Positions 26,148 to 33,571 of a stretch of DNA of 64,000 bases are shown here, one piece after another (positions within the stretch are counted from its first letter, which is position 1; each line of letters begins with the position of its first letter). Both the position numbers and the translations under genes were made by a program. Origin of the DNA: Sphingosinithalassobacter sp. CS137 (GTDB taxonomy: Bacteria > Pseudomonadota > Alphaproteobacteria > Sphingomonadales > Sphingomonadaceae). The notes beneath the pieces were generated by a model, which made no database searches, was not told the origin of the DNA, and saw only the letters and a program-made list of their open reading frames with translations. The DNA is taken from positions 2,138,501-2,202,500 of the forward strand of contig NZ_CP060494.1 in assembly GCF_014334115.1 (NCBI RefSeq). The letters run 5' to 3'.

Positions 26148-27455
26148 TTACTTGGTGCTCCTGACATGGACGCCGTCGAGGAAGACGATCTCGACCTCGA
26201 TGCCGGTCGGCATCTCGACGACGGGTTGGTATTGTTCGGCGCGTTCGATGAGGTAGCGGCTGACCGTGTCGGCGGCGTCACCCGCGCCCTGGCCGAAACC
26301 GCCGGCAAGAATGTCGGTCGGCGAGAGCGCCTCGCGCTGGCCATTGGCGCCGACCTGTCCGGTGAAGATGCCGTTGGCGTTGGCGGAGAAGCCGCGCCCG
26401 AAGCCGCCGACGATCCCAGCAAGCAGCGCCTGACCGACGAGGCTGCCTTCGCGGCTGACCACGCGGCCGCGCACCCCGGACTTGCCGGCAAAGGCGATGA
26501 ACCCCTTGACCTCGCTCACCGCGTAGCGGCCGCCGGGCTGCGCACAGGTCATCCGCGCGAGCTTGACGTAGACCTTCTCGGCCGAGAGATCGCCGCGCGC
26601 CGCGCCGTTGACGAGGCACCCGGTGAGGTCGGTGGTAAGCAGCCGCTTGCCGCTGACGACCGAGCGTGCGGGACCGGTTATGCGCAGCACGACGGGCAGC
26701 GGATCGGTCTGGCTGGCGACGCCGGTCGAAGCATCGACCCCGACGATTACCCGCGCCGGGGCATAGGAATTGGGCGGCAGGTAATCGCGGCTCGCCTCGA
26801 GCATCAGCGCAGGCGAGCGTTCGGCCGCCGGGCGGCTCTTTGCCTCGCCCGCTTCGCCGAAGCTGAGCGTGCTGAGGCCTCCGCTCTGCGGACCGGGTGC
26901 GAGCGCGTCGCCCTGTTGAGGCCCCCGTTGCGGCTGCGGCGGCGTGACCCCTGGGCCATAGGTCGGCGGCGGCGCGGCCGGTGCCGGTGGTTCGGCCTGG
27001 CGAACCTGCTGCAGCTCGCCGCGCAAGGCGGCGTTCTCGGCCGAGATCGCAGCGATCGCCGTCTGGCCATCGCTGCGCATCTGCGCGTTTTCGGAGCGCA
27101 GCGCTTCGAGTTCCTGCTCGATCGCGGGCCGCGGCACTTGCGTTTCCTGCAGATCCTTGATCGCGCGGCCCTGCGCATCGAGCCGGTTGCCGTAAGTGGC
27201 GACAAACTCGCGCTGCGATAGGTTGCGGTTGACGAGACCGCCGGTGTCGATGGTCGCCGCGCCCTCGGCCGCGGCGCCGTCATCATCCTCGCCGCCGAAG
27301 ACGATCCACGACCCGCCGATCAGGACGAGCGCGCCGATACCTGCGAGCAGCAGCTTCTGGCGCCTGGCGATCTGGGTGTTGAGGGTCCGCCGGCCTTCGG
27401 CATGACCGCTGTCGTGCGGCGCGCGTTCGGGCGTCGTCTCGGATGCGTCGGCCAT
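26148..27455 (-). CDS. traB: F-type conjugation protein TraB (VirB10-like)
   Basis: This 435-aa protein spans the envelope core of the type IV secretion channel. It has a short cytoplasmic N-terminus, a membrane span (LLAGIGALVLIGGSWIVFGG, about 36-55) and a coiled coil (about 95-150). A Pro/Gln-rich flexible linker follows (about 155-205). The C-terminal beta-domain carries LPPNSYAPARVIVGVDAS, TGCLVNGAARGDLS and GYAVSEVKG-like strands. The start at 27455 shares one base with the traK stop (TGATG), so the genes are coupled. It interacts with TraK and TraV in F. Confidence 0.92.
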   Translation of the reverse strand: MADASETTPERAPHDSGHAEGRRTLNTQIARRQKLLLAGIGALVLIGGSWIVFGGEDDDGAAAEGAATIDTGGLVNRNLSQREFVATYGNRLDAQGRAIKDLQETQVPRPAIEQELEALRSENAQMRSDGQTAIAAISAENAALRGELQQVRQAEPPAPAAPPPTYGPGVTPPQPQRGPQQGDALAPGPQSGGLSTLSFGEAGEAKSRPAAERSPALMLEASRDYLPPNSYAPARVIVGVDASTGVASQTDPLPVVLRITGPARSVVSGKRLLTTDLTGCLVNGAARGDLSAEKVYVKLARMTCAQPGGRYAVSEVKGFIAFAGKSGVRGRVVSREGSLVGQALLAGIVGGFGRGFSANANGIFTGQVGANGQREALSPTDILAGGFGQGAGDAADTVSRYLIERAEQYQPVVEMPTGIEVEIVFLDGVHVRSTK

Positions 27456-28276
27456 CACTCGAGACCTCCAGTGCTGAAGACAAGGAAAGCGCTGGTCGCT
27501 TCGCCGGGAGGCAGAGTGTCGCGGCCATAGGCGAAGGCGAGCGCGCCCCCGGGCGCCTCGCGCTCCTCGCCGAGCGCGAGCGGCTCCTTGCCCATGTTGC
27601 GGATGAGGAAGCGCTGACCGGTCAGCGCCGCCCCGTCGTACTGCGCAACCTGCTGAACCTCGATGGCGCCGGTGCGGCGCGGCCGCGACAGTTCGGCGCG
27701 CGCCGAGAAGCCGGGCAGCACCCCGTCGCTCGCCATCGCCTCGATCAGACGGATGGCGGCTTCGTCCTGGCCGCTTTCCTGCTCCCATTCGGCCGCCTCG
27801 CTGCGAACGAGCGCCGGATTGGTGATGAACAGCTGGCCCGCTTCCACGCCGCCGAGGCGGCAGGCGAACCGGTAGACGTAGCCTGCCTTGCTGGTGGTGA
27901 AGAAGCTGATCTTGTCCGACGCGAACTGCGGCGGCACCGAGATGTAGATGTCGCCGCGCACCGGCTCGTGGGTCACCTGAAAGTCGTTGTAGGGGAAGCC
28001 GCTGGCGATCTTCGAGACATTGGCGAACCCGTCCTCGACCAGTGCGATGCGGGTCAGTTCGCCGCGCGCGAGCTCGCAGTCGATCGTCGCGTTGTCCGCC
28101 GCCTCGACGAACTGATCGGCATGCGCGGGAACCGCGACCAGCGCGAAAGATGCCGCCACGAAGGCCGCGCCGATTGCGCGCAGGCCGCTGTCGGGAACCC
28201 GGGTCGCGCCGATGCAGAAACAGGCAAGGCCGGTCCCGGCGAGTGCCGCGCTCAGCGGCGTTGAAAAGAGGCTCAT
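27455..28276 (-). CDS. traK: F-type conjugation protein TraK (VirB9-like)
   Basis: This is a 273-aa secretin-like periplasmic protein that forms the outer ring of the core complex with TraV and TraB. The leader is unusually long, with two hydrophobic stretches (about 7-22 and 31-50, the second ending VPAHADQ). Mature TraK features follow: GFPYNDFQVTHEP, ISFFTTSKAGYVY and the beta-rich C-terminus. The start overlaps traE by 4 nt and no internal Met is available, so the long leader may be real or initiation may use a later GTG. Identification also follows from the traE-K-B order. Confidence 0.85.
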   Translation of the reverse strand: MSLFSTPLSAALAGTGLACFCIGATRVPDSGLRAIGAAFVAASFALVAVPAHADQFVEAADNATIDCELARGELTRIALVEDGFANVSKIASGFPYNDFQVTHEPVRGDIYISVPPQFASDKISFFTTSKAGYVYRFACRLGGVEAGQLFITNPALVRSEAAEWEQESGQDEAAIRLIEAMASDGVLPGFSARAELSRPRRTGAIEVQQVAQYDGAALTGQRFLIRNMGKEPLALGEEREAPGGALAFAYGRDTLPPGEATSAFLVFSTGGLE

Positions 28277-28839
28277 GATGGCTGCTCCTCGTCTGTGGTA
28301 ATTTGCTCGAAGCCGGTGAGGCCGAGCGAAAGCCCGCGCTTCGCCCAGGCAAAGCGGAAGGTCCGTTCCTGGCTCGCAATCACCTGCGCTCCGACGAAGG
28401 TCTTGAGCGTGCCGGTGACGGTTGCGGTGAGGCTCTTGGTATCGACCACCATCGAGCGGATCACGAAGGCCTGGCTGACGTCGGAGCCGCGCTGCTCGTC
28501 GACGATCTTGACCAGATCGGCCTTGAGGCGGCCGTGCGCCGCCGGATCGGCCACTTTGAGGATCTGCTCCATCCAGTAGTCGAGGCTTTCGGGCGAGCGG
28601 TTCAGGAGCATCAACGCGGTGTCGCGGGTGACGAGCTCGAGGTAATGCGTATCGATCCCGCCGCTCGAGACGGTCAGCGTCTCGGCGGTGACCGGAACGA
28701 GAACGACCTGCTCGTCGCGGGTGATCGCTGCCCCGATCCCCAGCACGCTGGTCGCTGCCAGAATGGCGCTCAGTCCTGCGAAGCGGTTGCGCTGGGCGAG
28801 ATATCGCTGCGCCTGCGCATGTGCGAATTCGGTTTGCAT
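28273..28839 (-). CDS. traE: F-type conjugation protein TraE (VirB5/8-like)
   Basis: This is a 188-aa inner-membrane protein. It has one N-terminal span (FAGLSAILAATSVLGIGAA, about 20-38) and a periplasmic VirB8-like domain with LELVTRDTALMLLNRSPESLDYWMEQILK, which is typical of TraE. It scaffolds pilus assembly at the inner membrane. There are 13 nt between traL and traE and a 4-nt overlap with traK. Confidence 0.88.
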   Translation of the reverse strand: MQTEFAHAQAQRYLAQRNRFAGLSAILAATSVLGIGAAITRDEQVVLVPVTAETLTVSSGGIDTHYLELVTRDTALMLLNRSPESLDYWMEQILKVADPAAHGRLKADLVKIVDEQRGSDVSQAFVIRSMVVDTKSLTATVTGTLKTFVGAQVIASQERTFRFAWAKRGLSLGLTGFEQITTDEEQPS

Positions 28840-28852
28840 GTCTGTCCTCCCC

Positions 28853-29140
28853 TCACCCGGCCAGCAGGCGGCAATGGGAGGGCGGCGTGGCTTTCAATCC
28901 CAGGAAGCTCCCGGGCAGATACCAGTAGGCAGCATGCACCAGTTTCGACCCAGCATTGCCTGCCTTCGCCTTCCGCAGGGCGAACCAGGTCACGACCGAT
29001 AGGCCCGTGCCGATGATGATGTGCTGCGCGAGAATGCCCCAGGCGAACGGGACGAGAAGTCCCGCGAACTCGTCGATGGTCCAGAAGCCGATGAGCTCCG
29101 GATCGTCGAGCCGCCGTGGAACAAGGTATCTGTCGGCCAT
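28853..29140 (-). CDS. traL: F-type conjugation protein TraL (VirB3-like)
   Basis: This is a 95-aa membrane protein beginning MADRYLVPRRLDDPELIGFW, the recognisable TraL start. Two hydrophobic segments follow (about 27-45 and 50-60) and the C-terminal half is basic. It helps insert pilin during assembly. A good ribosome binding site GGAGG lies 9 nt before the ATG at 29140. The longer frame up to 29704 is not coding. Confidence 0.85.
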   Translation of the reverse strand: MADRYLVPRRLDDPELIGFWTIDEFAGLLVPFAWGILAQHIIIGTGLSVVTWFALRKAKAGNAGSKLVHAAYWYLPGSFLGLKATPPSHCRLLAG

Positions 29141-29169
29141 GATGCCGCCCTCCTGCCGAGTGACCGCTG

Positions 29170-29484
29170 TCAGATGACCGCGGTCACGACCGAGGTGACG
29201 ATCGGCACGCCGGTGCCGACGCCGATCCCAACACCCACCGGCACCGCCACCTGGCCGAGCGCAAAGCGCCCCGAGGCCAGCGCGATGAGGCCGCCGGCAA
29301 GCGACATCACGGTGATGATCTTGCCGCCCGAACCTTCGAGGAAGTCGGTGAACTTCTGCAGCGCCGGATCGAAGGTGGTGTCCGCGCCGGCATAGGCGGC
29401 GCCGGCGCAGGCGAGCGCTACGATGGCGGGAAGAATGTAGTCTCGTGCCCGGGGGCGGGCGGCGCTGAGCGGCTTGGTGATCAT
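29170..29484 (-). CDS. traA: F-type pilin TraA precursor
   Basis: This is a 104-aa prepilin and the first gene of the transfer operon. A basic N-terminus and long leader precede an Ala-x-Ala-like cleavage region (AGAAYAGAD, about 28-36). The mature part is about 70 residues with two hydrophobic segments (IITVMSLAGGLIALASG and VAVPVGVGIGVGTGVPIVTSVV) separated by a short basic turn, as in F pilin. The start at MITKPL (29484) has only a weak ribosome binding site. An in-frame upstream Met (MNIQRT) at about 29544 is possible. The operon-borne S26 peptidase may process it. Confidence 0.75.
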   Translation of the reverse strand: MITKPLSAARPRARDYILPAIVALACAGAAYAGADTTFDPALQKFTDFLEGSGGKIITVMSLAGGLIALASGRFALGQVAVPVGVGIGVGTGVPIVTSVVTAVI

Positions 29485-29854
29485 CGGGAGGAACTCCGGC
29501 AAAGTTGAACATCGAACCAGCGAGCGTGTTCGCTGTATGTTCATTCCTCGCCGCGAAGCTGGGGTGTAGGAAATGGCCGAGTGCGCTTCGGCCCCATCGA
29601 CCAAGCGAAAAGCGACGTGGACGAGGGACCGGGTCGGGTTTCGCGCTGGTCGGGCGACCAGGTGCGCCAACCTGGCTGCCTTCTGCGCGCGGTCTACCGC
29701 GCATTGCGATCCGTCAGCCGGGATCTGCGCGAATCATCATAGGAAGCTGATTCGATCCTTCCTCTATGTTCTCTTCTTGTTCTTTTCGTTTTCCTACAGC
29801 CTTCCTTCGCGGCTAGCCCTCGAGTCGATCACCAACTCGCGAAAGGATTCGTCG
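29485..29854. other. Divergent control region between traA and the HTH regulator
   Basis: About 370 bases without a supported gene. It must hold the traA promoter (minus) and the promoter of the HTH gene (plus). Just upstream of traA there is an imperfect hairpin: GAACAT at 29507-29512 pairs with ATGTTC at 29537-29542, with AGCGA and TCGCT nested inside. The plus side shows a T/C-rich stretch (about 29755-29810) just before the regulator. I could not pick a convincing -35/-10 pair for either side. Open frames crossing the region are not convincing. Confidence 0.4.
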
Positions 29855-30346
29855 ATGACAAACATGGCGCTCTTTGCCGAACAGCAGGTTCGCGCAGACC
29901 TCGCCCAGTTGCTGCTCGCAGCAGTCGAAGCCAGCGGCCGGACGCGCTGCGACATTGCGCGCGTCGCGCAGATTCATAAGGATGCCCTGCGCCGTGTTCT
30001 GGCAGGCGAGCGCTCCGCCAGCCTGGGCGAGGCCCTGCGCATTCTTGCCGCGAGCGGCGTTACCCCCCAGGCCCACATCCTGCTGTTCCTCGTCAGCAGC
30101 GGCGATCATGCTATTGCCTGGCTGCAATCGGATCTCGCGCAGTTCTTCGAGGACTTCACCGGCGAGCTGCCATCTGCGCTCGAACGCGTCCTGGGCAACC
30201 AGGTCCACAATGTGAGGCCGCGTTGGGCCAAGGGCACGGCGCACCGCGTCGCCCGGCTCCTGTCCGACCATATCGAGGAACTCGAACGCAGGGATGCGCT
30301 GCTTGGTGACGGTTTCACCTCGAGCCAGGGAGGCCATCATGGGTGA
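29855..30346 (+). CDS. HTH-type regulator of the conjugative element
   Basis: This 163-aa protein is mostly helical with a central XRE-like helix-turn-helix (about 30-60: SGRTRCDIARVAQIHKDALRRVLAG). The rest is a helical domain without a recognised fold that may sense or dimerise. It is transcribed divergently from the whole tra operon and is the natural candidate to control traA. The start at 29855 is preceded by GAAAGGA. An open frame runs upstream to 29573 but has no protein-like composition. The 3' end overlaps the AlpA-like gene by 8 nt. Confidence 0.7.
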   Translation: MTNMALFAEQQVRADLAQLLLAAVEASGRTRCDIARVAQIHKDALRRVLAGERSASLGEALRILAASGVTPQAHILLFLVSSGDHAIAWLQSDLAQFFEDFTGELPSALERVLGNQVHNVRPRWAKGTAHRVARLLSDHIEELERRDALLGDGFTSSQGGHHG

Positions 30347-30554
30347 GGCGATCGATCCTGCAGCGCCTGAGCCGCGCAAGGTCCCGCGCCTTATCCGTCT
30401 CCCTGAAGTCAAGCACCGGGTCGGACTGGGCAGGTCGACGATCTACCGCTGGATGGCCGAGGGCAGGTTTCCGAAACCGGTGCAGCTTGGCGGCTATGTC
30501 GTGGCCTGGGTAGAAGAGGATGTTGAGAACTGGATCGAAACAGTGAGATCCTGA
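30339..30554 (+). CDS. AlpA-family excisionase-like regulator
   Basis: This is a 71-aa winged-helix protein of the AlpA / MerR-like excisionase group. The core LIRLPEVKHRVGLGRSTIYRWMAEGRFPKPVQLGG is the standard AlpA motif, with the recognition helix around residues 32-42. Such proteins activate integrase genes or assist excision of prophages and integrative elements. A ribosome binding site AGGGAGG precedes the ATG, and it is coupled to the HTH gene by an 8-nt overlap. No integrase is in the window, so the target is unknown. Confidence 0.82.
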   Translation: MGEAIDPAAPEPRKVPRLIRLPEVKHRVGLGRSTIYRWMAEGRFPKPVQLGGYVVAWVEEDVENWIETVRS

Positions 30555-30700
30555 TCGGGATCTTCTCGATGCCGGTTTTTGTACCCATAGTCGCTGAAGC
30601 AACGATCTATCCTTCCAGCCATCCTGACACGGAATTCGACGGCCGCCATTCTTGGTGGTTGAAAAAACGGGCTGTTCTGCGCTAGGGAGCGCCACATCTG

Positions 30701-31075
30701 ATGACTCGCACCTATCGCCATCTTGTCCTGCACCCCTTGGCCGTCCTGCTGATGCTGGTCGCGATGGTAGTCGCGACCGCGGCGGATGCGGCCACCTGTG
30801 GGACCGAGGTGGCGCCGATCGGCTCGGTTGAGGCATCGGCTGCTTCGTTCGCCGAAGTCGAAGCGGCGGGCCATGAAGAACGTCGGGACGACCCGAATGC
30901 GCCTGCAGATCAGCACGGCATCTGCGGCCACGGTCACTGCCATCACAGCGCGAGTGTCACTGGAGAGATGCCGATGGACCGGGCTCCTGCCTCTGCGGTC
31001 ATAGTGGTGCCCGCCAGTCCCATCGCTCTCTCTTCGGACGAGAACGCACGCCTGAGACGCCCTCCTCGCGCCTGA
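30701..31075 (+). CDS. Small His-rich exported protein preceding czcCBA
   Basis: This is a 124-aa secreted protein with a signal peptide (HPLAVLLMLVAMVVATAADA, about 11-31). The short mature chain carries two Cys and the cluster HGICGHGHCHH near residue 75. The pattern suggests a periplasmic metal-binding sponge or chaperone. It stands first in a Zn/Co/Cd-type RND operon, separated from czcC by a hairpin. A second protein of similar size heads the copper operon at 55218. I do not know a named family; the function is inferred from composition and place. Confidence 0.65.
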   Translation: MTRTYRHLVLHPLAVLLMLVAMVVATAADAATCGTEVAPIGSVEASAASFAEVEAAGHEERRDDPNAPADQHGICGHGHCHHSASVTGEMPMDRAPASAVIVVPASPIALSSDENARLRRPPRA

Positions 31076-31086
31076 CAAGACCAAAC

Positions 31087-31109
31087 GCGCCGCTCCTGGC
31101 GGCGCTTTT
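31087..31109 (+). terminator. Hairpin with T-run between the His-rich gene and czcC
   Basis: A perfect 7-bp stem, GCGCCGC (31087-31093) and GCGGCGC (31099-31105), has a 5-nt loop and is followed directly by TTTT. It looks like a weak intrinsic terminator or attenuator. It would let the first small gene be made in excess over the RND pump. Confidence 0.6.
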
Positions 31110-31139
31110 CGGATTGTCAGCAGAGGAAGAACTCAAAAC

Positions 31140-32393
31140 ATGTCAGCCAGAAAATGGCGGGGCGCCCTTATCTCGGGGCTGGCCCTCGCCGCATACGCGA
31201 TGCCTGCCGCGGCGCAGGAGCGCGAGCTTCTCTCGCTCGAAGAGGCCTTGAGCCGATCAGGCTTGTCCGAGAGTACCGCCGAAACGCAATCGAATCCTCG
31301 GATCGTCGGACCACGTGCCGACACCGAGGCAGCGCAGGCGCTGGTCGGTCAGGCTCGATTGAGGCCAAATCCCGAGGTCTCGTTCGAGGTCGAGAACATT
31401 GCCGGAAGCGGCGCGTTCTCCGGGCTGAGTGCAACCGAATACACACTTTCGGTCGGACAGCGGCTCGAGCTTGGCGGTAAGCGCAGCGCTCGCGTCCAGG
31501 CTGCCGAAGCCCAGGCGCAACTTGCGAACGTTCGGGCTGATCTGGCGGAAGCCGAGCTCGGCTTTCTGGTGCGTGAGCGCTATGTAGTTGCCGCGGCGGC
31601 AGCGTCACGGGTAGAGCTGGCGCTCGACATCGTCGAGAGGAATGTCGAACTTGCCCGAATAGCTGGCGTGCTCGTCGAGGTCGGCCGGGAGCCACCGCTC
31701 CGGGGATTGCGCGCCCAGGCGGCACTGGCCGAAGCGCGAGCGGAACTGCAGGCTGCCGAGGCAGCCAGTCTGGCCGCGCGCACCGCGCTTGCAGCGCTCT
31801 GGTCGGATGAGGGTGCTCCGCCGGTAGTTCCGAGCGACTTTCCCGACATCGTGCCGCCAAGCACAGTTCTGGTCTCTACGACGGGGCTTCAACTGCAAGC
31901 GGCGCGTGCCGAAAGCCGGGCGGCCGAAGCCGAGATCGACCGCGAGCGCAGCTTGCGCGTTTCCGACCCGGTGGTCTCTGCCGGTGTGCGGCGCTTCGAG
32001 GAAACCAATGACAATGCGTTTCTCGTCGGCGTCTCCATCCCGCTTCCCTTCGCCAACCGCAACCAGGGCAACATCGCCGCTGCCGAGGCGCGGCTGCGTG
32101 CGGCCAATGCCCGCGAGGCGATAGCGCTTGCCGATTTCGAACAGGCGGTGACCCGCGCCCGGGCGCAATACCTCGCTGCCGAAGCGCGCGTCGAAACACT
32201 TTCCGCAACGTCACTCCCCCAGGCCGAGGAAGCGCTGCGGCTTGTCCGCATCGGCTATCGCAATGGCCGTTTCCCGCTGATCGAGGTCCTGAGCGCCGCA
32301 GAAGCGCGCGACGATATCCGCGAGGCCCTGATCGCCGCGCAGGAAGACCAGGGACAAGCTGCCGCCGAGCTCATCAGGCTGGCCGCACAATGA
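31140..32393 (+). CDS. czcC: CzcC-like outer-membrane factor
   Basis: This is a 417-aa TolC-family channel for a heavy-metal RND pump. The signal peptide ends in AAAQE (about 27). The mature start LLSLEEALSRSGLSE and the segment RPNPEVSFEVENIAGSG are typical of CzcC. Two helical repeats form the tunnel, with AQLANVRADLAEAELGFLVRERYV in the first. A ribosome binding site GAGGAA precedes the ATG. It is coupled to czcB by the adjacent ATGA. Confidence 0.9.
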   Translation: MSARKWRGALISGLALAAYAMPAAAQERELLSLEEALSRSGLSESTAETQSNPRIVGPRADTEAAQALVGQARLRPNPEVSFEVENIAGSGAFSGLSATEYTLSVGQRLELGGKRSARVQAAEAQAQLANVRADLAEAELGFLVRERYVVAAAAASRVELALDIVERNVELARIAGVLVEVGREPPLRGLRAQAALAEARAELQAAEAASLAARTALAALWSDEGAPPVVPSDFPDIVPPSTVLVSTTGLQLQAARAESRAAEAEIDRERSLRVSDPVVSAGVRRFEETNDNAFLVGVSIPLPFANRNQGNIAAAEARLRAANAREAIALADFEQAVTRARAQYLAAEARVETLSATSLPQAEEALRLVRIGYRNGRFPLIEVLSAAEARDDIREALIAAQEDQGQAAAELIRLAAQ

Positions 32394-32404
32394 GGAATAT
32401 CTCC

Positions 32405-33571
32405 ATGAACCGCAGAAAACTGGCGATCATCGCCGGGATTGCCATTCTCGCTGCAGCGCTGCTGCTGTTCCTCTGGCCTGACGACGAAGGCGACACGCAC
32501 GCCGAGGGCGGGGTGCACGCCGGAGAAGAAGCGAGTGAGTCCGAACTTCCCGAAGGACTGGTCCTCCTTGCCGAAGAGCAAATCCGCGCCGCCGATATCG
32601 AGCTCGCCACCGTCCAGACCGGCGCTGCGGTCGAACTCGTTTTTCCGGCCACCGTCGCGGCGAGCCCGTCTGCGAGCGCGCGGATCGATGCACGGGCATC
32701 GGGCGTCGTGCGCAGCATCGGCAAGACGCTCGGCGATTATGTCCGCCAGGGGGAAACAGTGGCACGCATCGAAAGCGCCGATGCTGCAGCGCTCGCCTCG
32801 CAGCTGAGTGCTGCCCGCGCGCGCGTTACCGAGCTTTCGGCCGCTTACGAGCGCGAGCGCCGCCTGTTCGAGGCCAATGTAACCGCGCGGCAGGACCTCG
32901 AGGCCGCCCGCGCCAATCTCGATGTTGCCCGTTCCGAACTGAACCGCGCCCAAGCCGCGGTCGCCGCTGCTGGTGTCAGCGGCGATGGTCGTTCGCTCGC
33001 CGTAACAAGCCCCCTTTCAGGGCGCGTGACGGCAGCTCCGATCGTGCTCGGCTCCTTCGTCGATGCGGGCGAGGAGCTCTATCGCGTTGTCAATCCCAAC
33101 GGCATGCAGGTTGAGGTCGCCCTGCCGTCGGAGGATGCCGCACGTATCCAGCCTGGCGACGAAGCGGCGCTAATCGTTGGCGACGGCCGCGAGATCGGCG
33201 CGCGTGTACGGTCGGTGACGCCTTCGCTCGATCCTGAGAGCCGCAGCGCGACTGCGGTGCTTACCCTGGCACGTCCGATCCCCGGCCTCCAGCCGGGCGC
33301 CTTCCTTCAAGCGCGGATTCGTCCCTCCGGCGAAATCGACCAGACCCGCATCGCTGTGCCCGAAGACGCAGTGCAGGTGCTCGAAGGACGCGACGTCGTC
33401 TTCGTGCGGACGCAGCGCGGGTTCCAGGCACGGGAGGTGCAAACGGGCAGCCGTTCCGCAGGGATGGTGACCATTCTTTCGGGTCTCCAGCCCGGATGGC
33501 GCATCGCCACCGACAACGCCTTTCTGCTGAAGGCCGAGCTCGAGAAGGAGGGCGCCGAACATGGCCATTGA
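32405..33571 (+). CDS. czcB: CzcB-like periplasmic adaptor
   Basis: This is a 388-aa membrane fusion protein with an N-terminal span (LAIIAGIAILAAALLLFLW), then a short acidic/His stretch (DDEGDTHAEGGVHAGEE) that could bind metal. The barrel-sandwich, a helical hairpin (about 120-180) and a beta-barrel with LRP-like repeats follow. An ATG at 32390 overlaps the czcC stop. I prefer the ATG at 32405 because GAGGA lies 8 nt upstream. It overlaps czcA by 11 nt. Confidence 0.9.
   Translation: MNRRKLAIIAGIAILAAALLLFLWPDDEGDTHAEGGVHAGEEASESELPEGLVLLAEEQIRAADIELATVQTGAAVELVFPATVAASPSASARIDARASGVVRSIGKTLGDYVRQGETVARIESADAAALASQLSAARARVTELSAAYERERRLFEANVTARQDLEAARANLDVARSELNRAQAAVAAAGVSGDGRSLAVTSPLSGRVTAAPIVLGSFVDAGEELYRVVNPNGMQVEVALPSEDAARIQPGDEAALIVGDGREIGARVRSVTPSLDPESRSATAVLTLARPIPGLQPGAFLQARIRPSGEIDQTRIAVPEDAVQVLEGRDVVFVRTQRGFQAREVQTGSRSAGMVTILSGLQPGWRIATDNAFLLKAELEKEGAEHGH

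Noticed and set aside
30494..31084. 196-aa open frame on minus across the AlpA/czc junction
   Set aside because: It overlaps two genes in opposite direction and has no domain or ribosome binding site.
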